Position numbers and translations under genes: made by a program | Shown here: positions 1 through 12,261 of the stretch, piece after piece | How positions within the stretch are numbered: the stretch's first letter is position 1 | How the letters are laid out: every line of letters begins with the position of its first letter | Notes under the pieces: model-generated | Seen by the model: only the letters and a program-made list of their open reading frames with translations | What the model was told of the DNA's origin: nothing | The model's database searches: none | Source: Marchantia polymorpha subsp. ruderalis | Lineage: Eukaryota; Streptophyta; Marchantiopsida; Marchantiales; Marchantiaceae | Direction of reading: 5' to 3' | Assembly: GCA_037833965.1 (NCBI GenBank) | Contig: AP031358.1 | Span: 18,422,001 to 18,486,000 of the forward strand | Length of the DNA stretch: 64,000 nt

Positions 1-3000
1 TAACTAAATCGAGTTTCTATTCTACAACATGGTTCAAGTGTTTTTGGTTTGGCCCCTCTGCGACTGATGACAAGCGATTAGTAATCACGTTTACAAGTTT
101 TGTTACCTTCCAGCCGCCATGAGCGAACCCCATTACAATTCTTCTTTACACTACGCCCCGAAGAGAAACTCACATGTTGTCTCAACTATATGAATTGGTT
201 CATAAGACTCAAGACCATGCTGTGAGACAAGGGCATCCACGAAAGAATAGTTCTGGCTCCAGCTCCCCTTAGACGATATTGTCATTCGCCGCCGTCACAT
301 CAAAACAATAGCTATGGTTTGGGCTAGTTTCTTTCTTGACTAGCTTTCTTTTATTACTGAGTTTGAGGATAATCCATAAGAATTGTGAGGTTATTTGCTA
401 GCCCTTTACGACTTTTTATGTTAACTGAAAAGCTAGCCACATTTAATTTACGTGAAAGCTCAAGTAATTTAGCAGTGTAAGATACTACCAAACAGTGCCC
501 TTGTTTAGTAGTATCTTCATCCTACACAGACACTAAAGACTCAGCTCGCCGTTATTAATCACCACCCTTCAAAATTTGATTTCATGCACTATAAGCTTAA
601 AAGTCTACCTCTCACGTCATGAACCTTCCTCTCTAAACTTAAGCAGAGATCTCTCTGAAAATCATCCCCCAAAGGTCAACGTCTTGTGATTTTCACTCCT
701 CAATTTTGCTTTGTATATGATAGATCCAACCTTGGTAAGGCTTTCTTATATAATCAACGCAATTCAGAGATCAAGTTGTTCTGCATTCTTCCAAAATCAC
801 AAGTCAATTTGAAGTCACTTTGACACTTCTATGCATTCTTTAACTGTTTGAAGTACCCAGGAAACCACCCGACTCACTCACATACCCTACCTTTGTGGCT
901 CTTATAAAGGATCTTCCTCTGAGCAATCCAACGGTTCTTGAAATCAGTGATACGACATCTTGGCGTTGTCTTATCAAACATAAGACTGCTCATCATGTGA
1001 TCTCCAATCCTTTTGTGACTGGTTTTTCCAACTTGCAGTGGACAAAGATCTTCACTGCGAAGCATGTTGACTCGCAAAACAACACCGAGCAAAGAAATTC
1101 AAACAAGCTTCAAAGAAACCTTGGCCACTGGAGGTGATTCACAATGACCTATGTGGACCACTTAAAGCCGGCACTAAGTTCAAGTATTTGTTGACTTTTG
1201 TGTGGCACACTAAACAAGATTAAACATTTAAGAAATCTTGCTTTTCAGACAAGAGGGGGGCAAATACCAATCTATTATGTTCAGGAGATACTGTGTTTGA
1301 AAGCGAATGGCTTATGAAAATATGATAAACCTTATTAACTCAACATATTGCATATCTTGTCCAGCACTGTTGCATTGATAAAGAAAATATATCATCAATT
1401 ACCTATGACAAAGCTCTGAGCACCCTCATATATTTGATAATTTTGCACAAGACTTGATAATTCTCTAGCTATGTGTAAAGTGAACATGTACATATTAAAT
1501 CTAAGAAAATGCATTGAAAAATATGAAAATGTATTTTAATTTACTTGAAAATTACTAAGGATTATAGTATATTATTGGATGGATTAAAAAAACAATGTCA
1601 AATTACGTTTAGGTTATGTTTATGTTGACTATGGATCAATCTAGACAAGAATGAATCTTAACATGAATGTTTACATTTGACAGTGAACGCATTAGTTGAA
1701 AATCTATTTTGCAGAAATTCATGGTTTGGTCCTCAATGGAAACTAAGTATATAGCGGCAACAAAGTCAAAAAGAATAATTTGTATGGTAAAATAGGTCTA
1801 TCACAAAGATGAAATTAGATTAGAGAATTAAATTAGATTAATTTGAAGATCAGATGCTTTATTATGGCCTATGAAGAGCTACTACGGAGAAGTCATTTTA
1901 CAAAAATTAAGACAAATTTTTATAACAAATCAAAGAAGATTCTTAAACTTGATGAGAATTATTGCATAACATATTGAAACATAAGCATATATTGACAAGA
2001 TGCAACAACAAAAACTTTATGAAAGAGAAGAAAATGAAGTTAAAGTAGAATTCAGATGAGGAACTTTCATTGAGCAAGCTCACTCAAAAAAGACTTAGAT
2101 TCGATTTTACTCCTCTATCTAATAAAATACTAGCTTTATCTTTAAATTTCGAAGAAAAGAATTGAAAAAATTGGAAAATGGACAAAGTCAACAAGATGTC
2201 AATAAAAGGTGAGTCTGTGACAAAATTGAAAATTATCATTGAAGAGAATCTATCAAGTTTTTATGTGGAATTCATCACAAAATATATACTTGTTATTGCT
2301 TGGAAGAAGTTTCATAATTTTCATCAATAAAAATAACATTTGTTTATTGAAACACTCTACTACAAGATTTATATATATATAACAATGTTCATGTAATAAA
2401 AAATTCATCATGTTAGCTTTGATCATGGGAAAAAACGGTGAAGATAATTGCTTATTACATTTAATCACAGTTAAAAATATAAATTAAAAGAATTGTTGTC
2501 AAACTATGAAAGTTCAATTTCTTTTATATGACATTGAAAGATCATGAATCCAAAATTAATATAATAAAATCAATAGATATTACCAAGGATACTGCATCCA
2601 TCAAATATGAATAGAAAAAGTAAACAAAAAAAATGTAAACAACATGTTCAGAGCTTGTTTCAATAGGTTGATGATAATTAAAGATTCTGATAAAAAATGA
2701 CTGAATTGTTTCAGCAGCAAACAACATCAGGTAAGAGAATGTTGAAACTTCAATAGGTTGATGACAAGAGTTAGAAATTTTAACTATAAACTGGTATTTC
2801 AAAGTTTTATATTATATACTTTTATTTTTAAATTCTCAATTAAATTTATAATAATATGTAATTAAATAATAAATTTAAGTTAAATGTTATTATTATTCTA
2901 TGTCAACAAGGATGATATTAAAAAAAATCAAATACTATTTATTCATGTATGAATGTAAAGCTATAAAGCTTTAAAATAAAATAAAATAGAAAAAAAATTC

Positions 3001-4083
3001 TCACATTAATAACTCAATAAATTTATTTTAAAATTAACTGTAAAAATAAAATATGGATATTTTTATTTATAAGACCTAATCATAAATTTTATATTATTAT
3101 GATACAAAAATCATCACATATGATTAAAAATGTTGATTGTTGTAATTGAATAGATGGAAGATACTAAATGAATATAATAAAAAATAAAAAAATGAATTAG
3201 TTTAATAGATATGTTTCATGATTTCAACAATATTATATATGCATATCATGTCAATAGATAAAAGATAATTAGTATGCATATTGTGCTTGTTTTTAGCATG
3301 TGTTATAAAAATTTCTTAATGTTATCTATTTGAAATCAAACTCAATAAAGAAAATTTAAAGTCGTAGAGATCTAAGAAATTTATTTAATTTTTTCTAAAT
3401 TTTTTTAAACTCGATGTATATAACTTGCATAATGAAAAGTTTGCAACTTTTTTTTTATAAAAGATGTATATGGTCATATACATGTGAAATATATGTATAT
3501 GTAAAAATTGTACATTGTTTGTGCATATATATATATATATACAATTTTTTAAATATTTGTGAAGAAACAAGTCAATATATGTTTTAATGCATACTAATAA
3601 GGTTGATATTATTTATTTCTAGCATGTTAGCTATTGTTACATAAGAAATATCACAAATTTTGTTTGTGACACACAAATAAGGTAATTTAAAACAAAACAT
3701 ATATGATTATGTCAAAAATGCTCACAAAAAAATAAAATGTGTGTTTTTTTTTCTCATGTTTACTTGTATTTTCTGTGTATTATTTTCTAGCATTAATTTT
3801 TAATTTCATAAATCTATTTGAAATATACATTTGATTACTTATATATATTCAAATATTTCATAATATTTCAAATCTAAAGATCTCAAATAGAAATTGAATC
3901 ATTGATGTGTCAAGTTTTATATTTTTCCTATTTTCATAAGAACGCATTCATCATCAGAATTTCATTTATTTAAACTTTTAAGCTTTGAAAAATTTGGATT
4001 TATTTGTGCTTTTATTTGTGTCTTTGTCAATTTGCTTGAGATTGAGCAGAAATAATACCAAAAAATGAAACCATCATTATTAT
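1..4083. repeat. Long direct repeat, left copy
   Basis: This block matches 59914-64000 almost base for base over the whole overlap. The copies differ by scattered substitutions (for example near 312 against 60225, and near 943 against 60856), by an 8-base insertion near 61236, and by the length of a TA run near 3520-3541. Both repeat ends lie outside what can be tested, because the left copy starts at the window edge and the right copy runs off the other edge. Apart from a copia fragment the block is AT-rich and shows no gene. Confidence 0.95.
895..1200 (+). mobile_element. Ty1/copia polyprotein fragment (pre-integrase and integrase start), decayed
   Basis: Two frames together read as the GAG pre-integrase zinc finger followed by the first strand of a copia integrase core. 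A stretch ending in VTGFSNLQ (895-1040) is followed, in another frame, by a DLHCEAC motif, a stop codon, then LAKQHR, and finally VIHNDLCGPLKAGTKF up to about 1170. The CxxC of the zinc-binding region and the HNDLCGPL start of the integrase are diagnostic of copia elements. A frameshift and an in-frame TGA make it dead. No LTRs, reverse transcriptase or RNase H are visible nearby, so it is a fragment. Confidence 0.75.
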
Positions 4084-5440
4084 ATACTTTTTGTTGATAT
4101 TATATTTGATTGATATAATTGATGAGATTATTTTGTATCCTGTTGGTATTTGCAAAATATTGATCTTGTAGAAATCCGTGCATTATTTCTTGCATGATTC
4201 ATGAGGAACTAAGATCACCTTGAATGAACTAACACTAAGTAAAAGTTTAGTCTTGTTGGTTTTACCTTAAATAACCTAGAAGTAGAAGTTAGTCTTTAAT
4301 CATATATGCTAATTAAAGTTATGAGTAAAAAAGCACTACATTAGTTGAATTTTTTATATTGAGAGATCACATCTAGACTTTACATTAACATTTGATTATA
4401 TTTGACTTCTAATTGAAACACATATGTTTGAAGATGAGGAATAATTTGTAAGGAAACATACATATAATTTATAAAAAAAAATTTGTCTTTAAGCCATGGC
4501 TTATATGAATGGCTTATATTAATGAGGATGTTAATTTCATCTTAAGATTTCTAAATTGATCATTTATTATCAAAACTATGCATTCATAGGTATTTTAAAT
4601 CCAATTTTGTGCAAATGTTCACACTAGTATATAATGATTATTAAACACTTAAGATAAAAATAATTATAAAAAAATTAAATCAAATACATTCATAAACTTT
4701 TGATTTTATCAAAAAAATAAATTTAAAAGTAGTATTATGATTGAAATCACAATTTTTGTTTATAACGTTCAGATGATTGATGAGACAATTTTTTTTAATA
4801 ATTAACACCCTTCTCTTCAGTTTAACAAATAACAAAATTATTTAGATTCATCTTGTAGGTTTAAAAATCAAGACATATGATTCTAAATCTTGTTTTATTT
4901 TGGCAATTTTCACAGTCTGAAGCTCTCATAAGATGTTTGTGATCAATAAAAAAATTTGCATTCAACATTTAAAATCGTTTGAATTAAAAAAAAAATGTTT
5001 GAATTTGACATTTGTAAAATTTTTATTTAACATGGCATCGAACAATATTTTATTTACATAACCACCATTTCTTACTAGAAAAATTTAAGTGTTTTTTCAT
5101 ATAGTCTTCTCTACTATTGCTTGTAAATTCAAAAGTCTTTTCTATACCTTTCACACTCAAAAAACTTTGATTGATATCTTCAATAACATCATCACACCAA
5201 AATTAAGTTGAACTTGTAGCATGAAAGTTGGCAAGGACATGGCCAGACCTGTGAGTTTCATGTAAAAGGACAGCTTCATCATTGAGAGACAAAATTACAC
5301 TCATGGTTTTTTGGCCTTTAGATTCTCATCAACTTTGGTATATTTTTGTCTATGCTTGGATATAAATTCATACTTAGCATGTCTGAAAAAGATGTAAATG
5401 AAAAAATTATTATATTAATATTTTAGTTTAATTAGGTAAT
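1201..5440. other. AT-rich intergenic DNA, no gene seen
   Basis: The stretch is very AT-rich, with poly-A/T tracts and a short TA microsatellite near 3520-3541. Open frames are short, low in complexity and lack splice context. Up to 4083 it is shared with the right-hand repeat copy. I see no RNA gene or recognisable domain. Confidence 0.7.
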
Positions 5441-6690
5441 ATATTGTTGAAAATAAAAACACAAAATCCACAAAACACAAAATCACAAGCATATGCGCAT
5501 ATACTCGGTTCGTCACTACGGACGTACAAGAAGAACAAGAAGGTTTTACTGAAAGCTACAAACGTTCGAGGAGAGCTATGGCTTGTGCCCCTGTATAGTG
5601 GGTAGTAGAAACCCTAACAAAAGAAGAAAAAATCTAAAACCTAATTCTAACTAGGGTTAACCTAGCTAGAGTTTGAGTTAATACTAACATATGTGAAGTA
5701 TGTGAACAGAAGACAACATTTTACAGATATTTTACATTCATTGTAGGTTTTATGTGAGTTTCAGATTTAGGGTTCAACTAAAAATCTACACTCTCCTTTA
5801 ACTACTTAAATTTAAATACACTATTATGAAATCCTACATTGAATTTTAGTCAATTGAATCATTTTAACACTATGAGTGCTTTTTTACGATATGTTGGGAA
5901 AGCATTCAATTTCAAGAATCTTGGTTCTATCATGCATGAGAGTTTCTACTCGTAAAGTTTACTCTTTTCAGTTCAGGGAAATTTTTCTTTGTCTACGTAT
6001 TATATCCTCCTGGTTTGCAACACATTTTCACTTGACTTGATGATGATTTGGAGGTCACATAATATACTTAAGCTGTGGTGTTTGAGATGATACGTGAGGT
6101 TGAATGAAGGAAGCATTTGGCGAATTACACTCCTCAAGAGGTGATGACACATTTCTACACTTGGGTTGATAGTGATGGTGAATACTAACTGATGGCAATT
6201 GCTATTACACATAGCACAACTTCAAACTGCCAGTTCATTTCATTCTACAGTAACTTCCAATCAATCGTAACCTTGTTTGTTATCACAGTTCAAATCTTGC
6301 TCTAGAAAGACAATAAGCTTTACGAATGAACAGCGATTGGAGCAACAACAACAAAATATGAGTATGAAATCCTGTCATCTCTTTCTTACTCAACTGTAAG
6401 AATAAGCGTAAGGAATATATGAAGATACGCATCCAACTTTACATGTTTGTTAGAGGTGCACAAAAGGCGGTGACTACGACTATCTTAATATTTAGACTAT
6501 GACTTTCTTTAATGTGTTATCTGACCTACTTTAAACGACATGTTTTCATTACAATAAATTGCATCATAGAAAGCAATAGTTAGTATCATACATCGAATAC
6601 CAGTCATAATTTTCAATATATACAATTGGTCTACTTGTACTTATACATAATATATTATATTTCATGACCAAGGTAACTAAATCACTCTGC
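5441..6690. other. Intergenic DNA; possible LTR-like scrap at 5443-5700
   Basis: From 5443 the sequence begins TGTTGAAAATAAAAAC and shifts to a less AT-rich composition until about 5700, which resembles the start of a plant copia LTR. I could find neither a matching second LTR nor a clean target duplication, so this is only a suspicion. The remainder to 6690 shows nothing I can name. Confidence 0.3.
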
Positions 6691-6692
6691 AT

Positions 6693-7180
6693 ATGAAAAA
6701 CTATTCAACAGCAACTTGCTGTGAATGCAGAGGTTGCTGCGATGGCCTAGTACGAACGATTACACTTCCAAGAGTCAACATTTGCTTTCAAAACGCGGAG
6801 CAAGTTCACATAAAGTTTTCCATTATAATAAAAATATCCCGACATTATGGTACAATGTGTGGAAAGACACACACAATACCTCCAACACTTCCGTCCTTGC
6901 TCCAATTACTTTTACGAAGATTTGAGAATGCATGGGCCACTAAGTCTGTCCTTTTATACTTCGTTCGACAGTCTCTCTGCCAACACGACTTCACTGGAAA
7001 TGTACACTTTGGATGCGCATTTCAACATCAATATCGTAATAAGTCCGGAGCTCTTTGAAAGCATTAAACAAAAGTTCAAGCATGAAAGAGAGGGGGCAAA
7101 ACCCCAACCAACAGCGAATTCAACAGAAAAATGGACCAACAAAAACTTGATCCTCACTCCAAAACCTATGCTCTGAAATC
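6693..7180 (+). pseudogene. Protein-like but frame-broken segment, not recognised
   Basis: Three overlapping open frames on the plus strand (from 6693, 6725 and 6847) become protein-like only if read as one frame-shifted product. One frame gives QQLAVNAEVAAMA then a stop; a later frame gives FYEDLRMHGPLSLSFYTSFD and more. Base composition is more balanced than in the flanks. This suggests a decayed coding exon, but I recognise no family. It lies beyond the 3' end of the STE24 gene on the opposite strand and could be unrelated. Confidence 0.25.
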
Positions 7181-7881
7181 GAATTCAAACCTTACGTTAT
7201 TCCGTCTTCATTTCCAAAACCTTTTGGCCTAGTGCGTTGACTTTTGCATCTGCTCAAGTTCAAAAACACAGTGCGAAATGAAAACATCTAAAGATCTGAA
7301 GATCGAAGGGTCTGACTAAAGAGATTGACAATCCTCGAAAAACACATATCCGCACATTCCAGTTATTCAATTAGCAGATGTCTATCATTAATTTACAGGA
7401 AAAGAATTATGAGATATTATTACAAATTTGAGCAGCAAACTAAGACCTACAACTCACTCACATTGAATTTCAAAGGATTGGGTTGAGAAGGGATCCCCTT
7501 GAGAAGTTGAAAATACAACCATGAAGTACGCATTCTCAATGACAATCGAGCTTCACAGGAGCACATGAATGTGGAACAAGTGCGAAAGTGCAGATTCGTG
7601 TTGACAAGTTCAAGACAAGATCATTGATCACAGCTCTCCCTTGAACAAGAACTGCTGGCCCATCTTACCAATGAGGTAAAGCCACCTACCAAAGTCCCAA
7701 GCAGCCTAAGGTGTGATGTTCTACTCATATGATATACTCTGGTGAAGTCACCAGATCCCTGTCATCCGTGCACAATTCCAAATAATTTTCTCTTGTGTAC
7801 ATATGTCCGCTGGACGATTTCAAATGAAGCTCTAATAGCTGACGCTACAACTCTGGTGCTTCCTCTCCAGACGTGATTCCA

Positions 7882-10220
7882 TCATTCGTCCTTCTTTGTG
7901 TACTTGTCAAGAGCCTGGAGCCGTTCGACAAGCGGTGGATGAGAGTAGTGATATGCTGAGTACCAGGGATTTGTGTTCATTGCTGAAAGGCTTTCCTCCT
8001 GTCACAGTAGTAGTGCAGCATGTTAATATTCAGTACAAAGCTCCTTAAGGATTAGTGGATCTTTATAAGAACTCTTTGCCTGTAGTATTAGAGTTCGTCA
8101 TCTAACCAAACAAAAAGTTTGAATTCAAAACGTACATATCAATACTAACTTTCTCATCTAGAGATGCAAATCCGAAGGATACTCAGAAAAGATAAAACCA
8201 TAAACAGTTTTTGCATTCTTGACCGTACTTGTAACTTGATGAGGCCTCGCAAAGAATCTGCGTAACCAAGCTTCCTTGCGAATGCATCGGCCTGTAAAGA
8301 AACAGAAAGCGAAAACTGAGTTTAACACGAACTAAAACTCATGAGAATTTCGAAGAAAGCGAGAATTGTAATCTACTCATTGTTTGTTTGTCATCTAAAT
8401 TGTGAGCACCATTTGGTAAATATCGACGCAAAATAGTAGCAACAAAAGTATTGAGCTACTTCAACAACACGATTGTACAGCCGACTACGATACTGCGGCA
8501 AAAGTTTGCAATTGATGTATATGGGGATGAAACGGAGAAGGGTGGAAGGGAACGTTAACCTGAAACTCGAATTCCCTGCTGACCAGGTTGAGGCCAAAGC
8601 TAACAAGATGTTGCAAGGGCATGATTGTATGCTGCATGTTTCAAGAAATCGAGACGGCCAGAAACGAGATATAAGACCAGAAAGAAGTTATACCTCTTAC
8701 AAAACAAATTGTTCAACTAAACTTCTACTGTACATCAAAGAGGGCAGTAGATGTGAAAACAAATGTATTTCTTCAAGATTCAAAAAAATGGCAAACTCTC
8801 AAGAAAATTAAGAACTACGGAGCTATGTCAACGAAGGATATTGATGACACAACTCATTTGATCTGGCTGTCACCATTTATCTCGATCAGCTGTTGGTCAA
8901 TATTAAGTACATAACTGAAGAGGAGAGGGAAAGAACCTGGAATAACACGAGGCCAATAAGAACAGGCTGGGTTGAGAAACCAAAACTTCGGAAAAGATCA
9001 GTTGAATTGCGAACTAATGTATAACCGCCGAATTGCAACAGCGTAAGAACCTGTCAAGTTCAAGCTAATCAGTCAAGCTCAATGGTCGATTCAAGTTGTC
9101 ATGTTCTTAATAAGATGAATGCATAACGTACAATCCGGAGCTACAGGTAAATAACACCCTATGTGAACTCAAATCATCCGGTAAGCAACGAGCAAGGTTT
9201 TCGACAGTAGCCGTCTGTCCTAAGCAACCATAAAGTAAGAAAACTTGGAGAACAATTTGTGTATACAAATATGCAAGGCCTGCATGAGTGCTTGGTCTGA
9301 ATTTAAACACTCCAAAAACATGAAATACTGTGATCAGCTGTTGGTAAATACCTGCATGGCTAGAAAGGAATACATGGTATGACTAAGCTGCCAGTGGCCA
9401 AGTTCATGTGCGAGAACTGCTACGACCTCTTCCTCCTTACACTGCAAATTTCGTCATCTGGTCAGCATCGAATCTCTTCACTTTGATGATATAGGCACAA
9501 AGATCGTTGATAGATGCAAAAGCACGATCGTCCGGATTTACGTTACAAACATAGTAACAACATTCCTTCTAGAAAACCAAATGACTTCAGATAAAGCGAT
9601 GGAACATATATTGCTTATTCCAATGAAGCAACAATTCACCAGAAGTACCTGTTGTATAAGTGTATCATAAAGCACAATGCGCTTGCTGTTGAAAAAACCA
9701 TACATGTATGCCTGCAAAACCGTATCATCTTAGACCTTAAATATCAACGAAGCATGAGGCAGAAGAACATCCATGTATGATCTGAGCACTAATCCACGAA
9801 TGTGTATCAACTTACATTGCTATGGCTAGATCTTGTGGATCCGTCAATGACAAACAGCTTCTTCAAGGGAAACTTTAGTAATGACGCCAGCTTTTCGATT
9901 TTTGCCCTCAGCTCTCCTTCGGGCAGCTGTGCAGATATGCCCAGCAGGACCCATATGTTAGCGATGCGCACCGCATTGCACCGTGGGAGTAACATGATTC
10001 ACAGCTTCAGGCAGTTCCAAGGTAAATGGCTGCTGACAACATATGTCTTCCAGACAAACATTGACAGGCAACAATAAACGCTTGAACCCCGATTTGAAAT
10101 ACTTACTGGAGTGAACTTGTTAAACAGTCGGGCAATGAGAACGGGATAAATAGCCATCATCCCGAGTGACAAAACCAGCATGAATCCCCACAAATAAAGA
10201 GCAAGGTATGGACCTCCTTT
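7882..10220 (-). CDS. STE24: CAAX prenyl protease STE24 (FACE1/ZMPSTE24 family), C-terminal part, 5'-truncated
   Basis: Eight exons, all in phase 0 with GT-AG borders, read on the minus strand: 10220-10107, 9926-9816, 9711-9649, 9441-9352, 9050-8937, 8631-8560, 8291-8229, 7998-7882 (stop TGA). Joined they give 247 residues without a stop. STE24 is a multi-spanning ER/inner nuclear membrane zinc protease that cleaves prenylated CAAX proteins. The zinc motif HELGH (visible residues 108-112) and the downstream glutamate of FEFQAD, the third zinc ligand in this family, are present, as are STRSSHSN and HYSHPPLVERL. Plant STE24 is about 420 residues; roughly the first 175, including the N-terminal membrane spans, are missing. 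The first visible exon has a proper acceptor (ctgcag), but upstream sequence is an F-box/kelch pseudogene and I found no earlier exons as far as 17.6 kb. It is therefore probably a truncated, non-functional copy, despite intact exons. Confidence 0.9.
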
Positions 10221-10453
10221 CTGCAGACATTGGAAAACGCAGAGGACATATTAGCAAGGCACATGCAGTCATACGTTCTCGATTATGACTCGATAGACCC
10301 ATCTAACTCTCTACTACCCTCCGGAATTACCATGCTTCCGCCCATTCCTGCGCAACGACCACCTCCCACGACACCCCTTCTTCTTCATCAATCGAGGTCC
10401 GAACTGCGTCTTCCCAAGCACCTACCGCCATCGCGAATCATTGGTCCCAGCTC

Positions 10454-11565
10454 TTACTTCAGAGAAAACGACCCACCACGAGTGCCATCCCGCATAATAC
10501 CACCTCTCGCGACTCCGATGATGCTCCATCTCTCACTGCCTTCCGCCTTCGGACTGTATGCATGAATCTGTGGTAAAAACAGGCCGACCCCTCGCGCACC
10601 GCCGATCACGAACAACTCGTCGCCCACGGCTTTGAAGCCCAGGCCCCAACCATTGGTGTTCTCGGCCCGATGAGGAACCTTCTCCAGGAGTTGCCACTGG
10701 TTCTTCTCCTTGTCGTAGGACATCAACATGTTCTCGATGATGTTGATGCCATACAGCTGATTGTTCAGGACGGCGATCAAAGGTGGCGCGACTTGGGTGC
10801 TCGGGACGAACTTCTTGGGCCACATGTCCTCAATTAGATTCCAGGTTTTCATCGCCGGGTCATACACCTCTCCCGAATTGAGTATGATGGACTGTTGTTG
10901 ACTGCCAATGACGTGGAACTTGCCGTCCATCACAAATCCCGAGCAGCACTTCCTCTCCGTGTTCATGTCAGGCAGCATGAGTCGGTTTCGGAGTTGTACC
11001 TCTCGACCGACTTCAGAAGACTCCTTCGACTCCTACCTCCGGCGAAGTAGGCAAATTGTCCGAAGCTGGCCGAGCCGAATAGACACCGATCAGTATGCAT
11101 TTTCGGAGTCGTCGACCACGCACTCCTGATGGTGTCGAATCTCCACACTACGTATCCATCTCCGCCTTGCCCTAGGACCATCAAGTTCAGCCCGGCCACC
11201 ATGCTCTCCTTGTCGCACGAGTGAAACATGAAATCGCTAGGGCACGGTGGTATCACCACCCAATCGTTCACGGTGGGTCGATACGCCCGCCATTTCTTAT
11301 CGACATCCGTTACTCCTAAAATAATCACCCAATCTTCGCGAACGGATTGCAGCCTTCGAGCCTTGTACAGCTCCGGGTGCAGCAGATACGCCTTCCACTT
11401 CTTGCACACCAGAGCCATGTCGTATACCTTCGAACGCGGAATCCTAGTCAAACACAGTTGCCCCAGCTCGTCGTGAATACTAGGGAAGTAATCTCATATC
11501 CTCGCACGTCTTGCTGATCTTGCTCAAGGTCGCAGGGTTTGACAGCCCCCATGTCCGGGCACTGG
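10454..11565 (-). pseudogene. F-box/kelch-repeat protein (SKIP11-like), frameshifted
   Basis: Reading the minus strand, an N-terminal piece ending in CEDMRLLP runs into SIHDELGQLCLTRIPRSKVY, the F-box, then kelch motifs such as WRAYRPTVNDW, MHTDRCLFGSASFGQFAYFAGG and NGWGLGFKAVGDELFVIGG. This order and the motifs match the plant SKIP11-type F-box/kelch group, substrate adaptors of SCF ubiquitin ligases, which are usually intronless and 400-470 residues. Two frameshifts break it: near 11481, where removing one base joins the N-terminus to the F-box, and near 10970, where a short deletion joins the two kelch frames. The C-terminal tail (last 20 residues before 10454) also looks altered. It lies on the same strand as the truncated STE24 and ends about 230 bases before its first visible exon. 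The intact kelch spacing suggests fairly recent death or, less likely, sequence errors. Confidence 0.8.
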
Positions 11566-12220
11566 TGATTCCGCAGAGCTAGCTCGCTCGATAATCCATC
11601 GGCGACCACGGCGTTGTCTTCCACGCCGGCGAAACAATTTTTCGGCTCGCTGCTCTGCAATCTCTTGAGGGCTGCGATCACGCACGGCCATTCCCACCGA
11701 GCCCCGCTTGCGAGAAGCCGGCTCCGCGCGCATGGACAGCGACGACGCGGTGGCAGTCTACGGCAGTCCATTCCGCCCTGCCCCCATGGCTCCATTCTCC
11801 ACCCTGTGCGTTCTAACAGAGCGCCTCCGAGGCCGTCTCTGGTCCGGCTCCTGGCTCGTATGAACCAGCTGCGGTTCCAGCGCCCTCGCCCTTCATCAAA
11901 AAAATATTTTCGATTTCTTGTACCAACCTAGCTATTAACATTAAATTATAACTCAAACATACTTGTTTTTATTTTACACTATTTTTCCCTCTACTACTAA
12001 CATCAAATCCCTCTTCGTATAACTAATCAAAGTGAGTCGTCATGTTAGACTCACAGTTATGTTTTTCACGTTTATTTTGACCTTGTTGTGGATGATATAG
12101 AGAAGGTTACAGATTTCTTATTCCATGTGCAATTTCTTTTGACACCTTGATAACAAGTTGGATTGGCCTTCACATTAAATACTTAGGATTCATTTCGATT
12201 AATCCATTGAACCTCCTATC
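11566..12220. other. GC-rich flank of the F-box pseudogene, then AT-rich spacer
   Basis: 11566-11930 is GC-rich, with long but mutually conflicting frames on both strands. On the minus strand it probably represents the decayed 5' part or leader of the F-box/kelch gene, since one frame reads GITSARTWGLSNPATLSKIS into it before meeting a stop at about 11582. 11930-12220 returns to AT-rich sequence with no feature. Confidence 0.4.
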
Positions 12221-12261
12221 CCTTGACACTCGAAAGAAAAAGATGCACAGGGGAAGATTTC

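Noticed and set aside
1..4083. Terminal repeat as evidence of a circular molecule
   Set aside because: The overlapping ends differ at many positions and the content is spliced nuclear genes, so a circular replicon closing on itself is not supported.
5443..5700. Solo copia LTR
   Set aside because: Starts like an LTR but no partner and no convincing target duplication were found.
9107..9310. Minus-strand frame of 67 residues inside the STE24 gene as an exon
   Set aside because: The true exon covering this protein region is 9050-8937, which matches the family and keeps phase; this frame is intronic.
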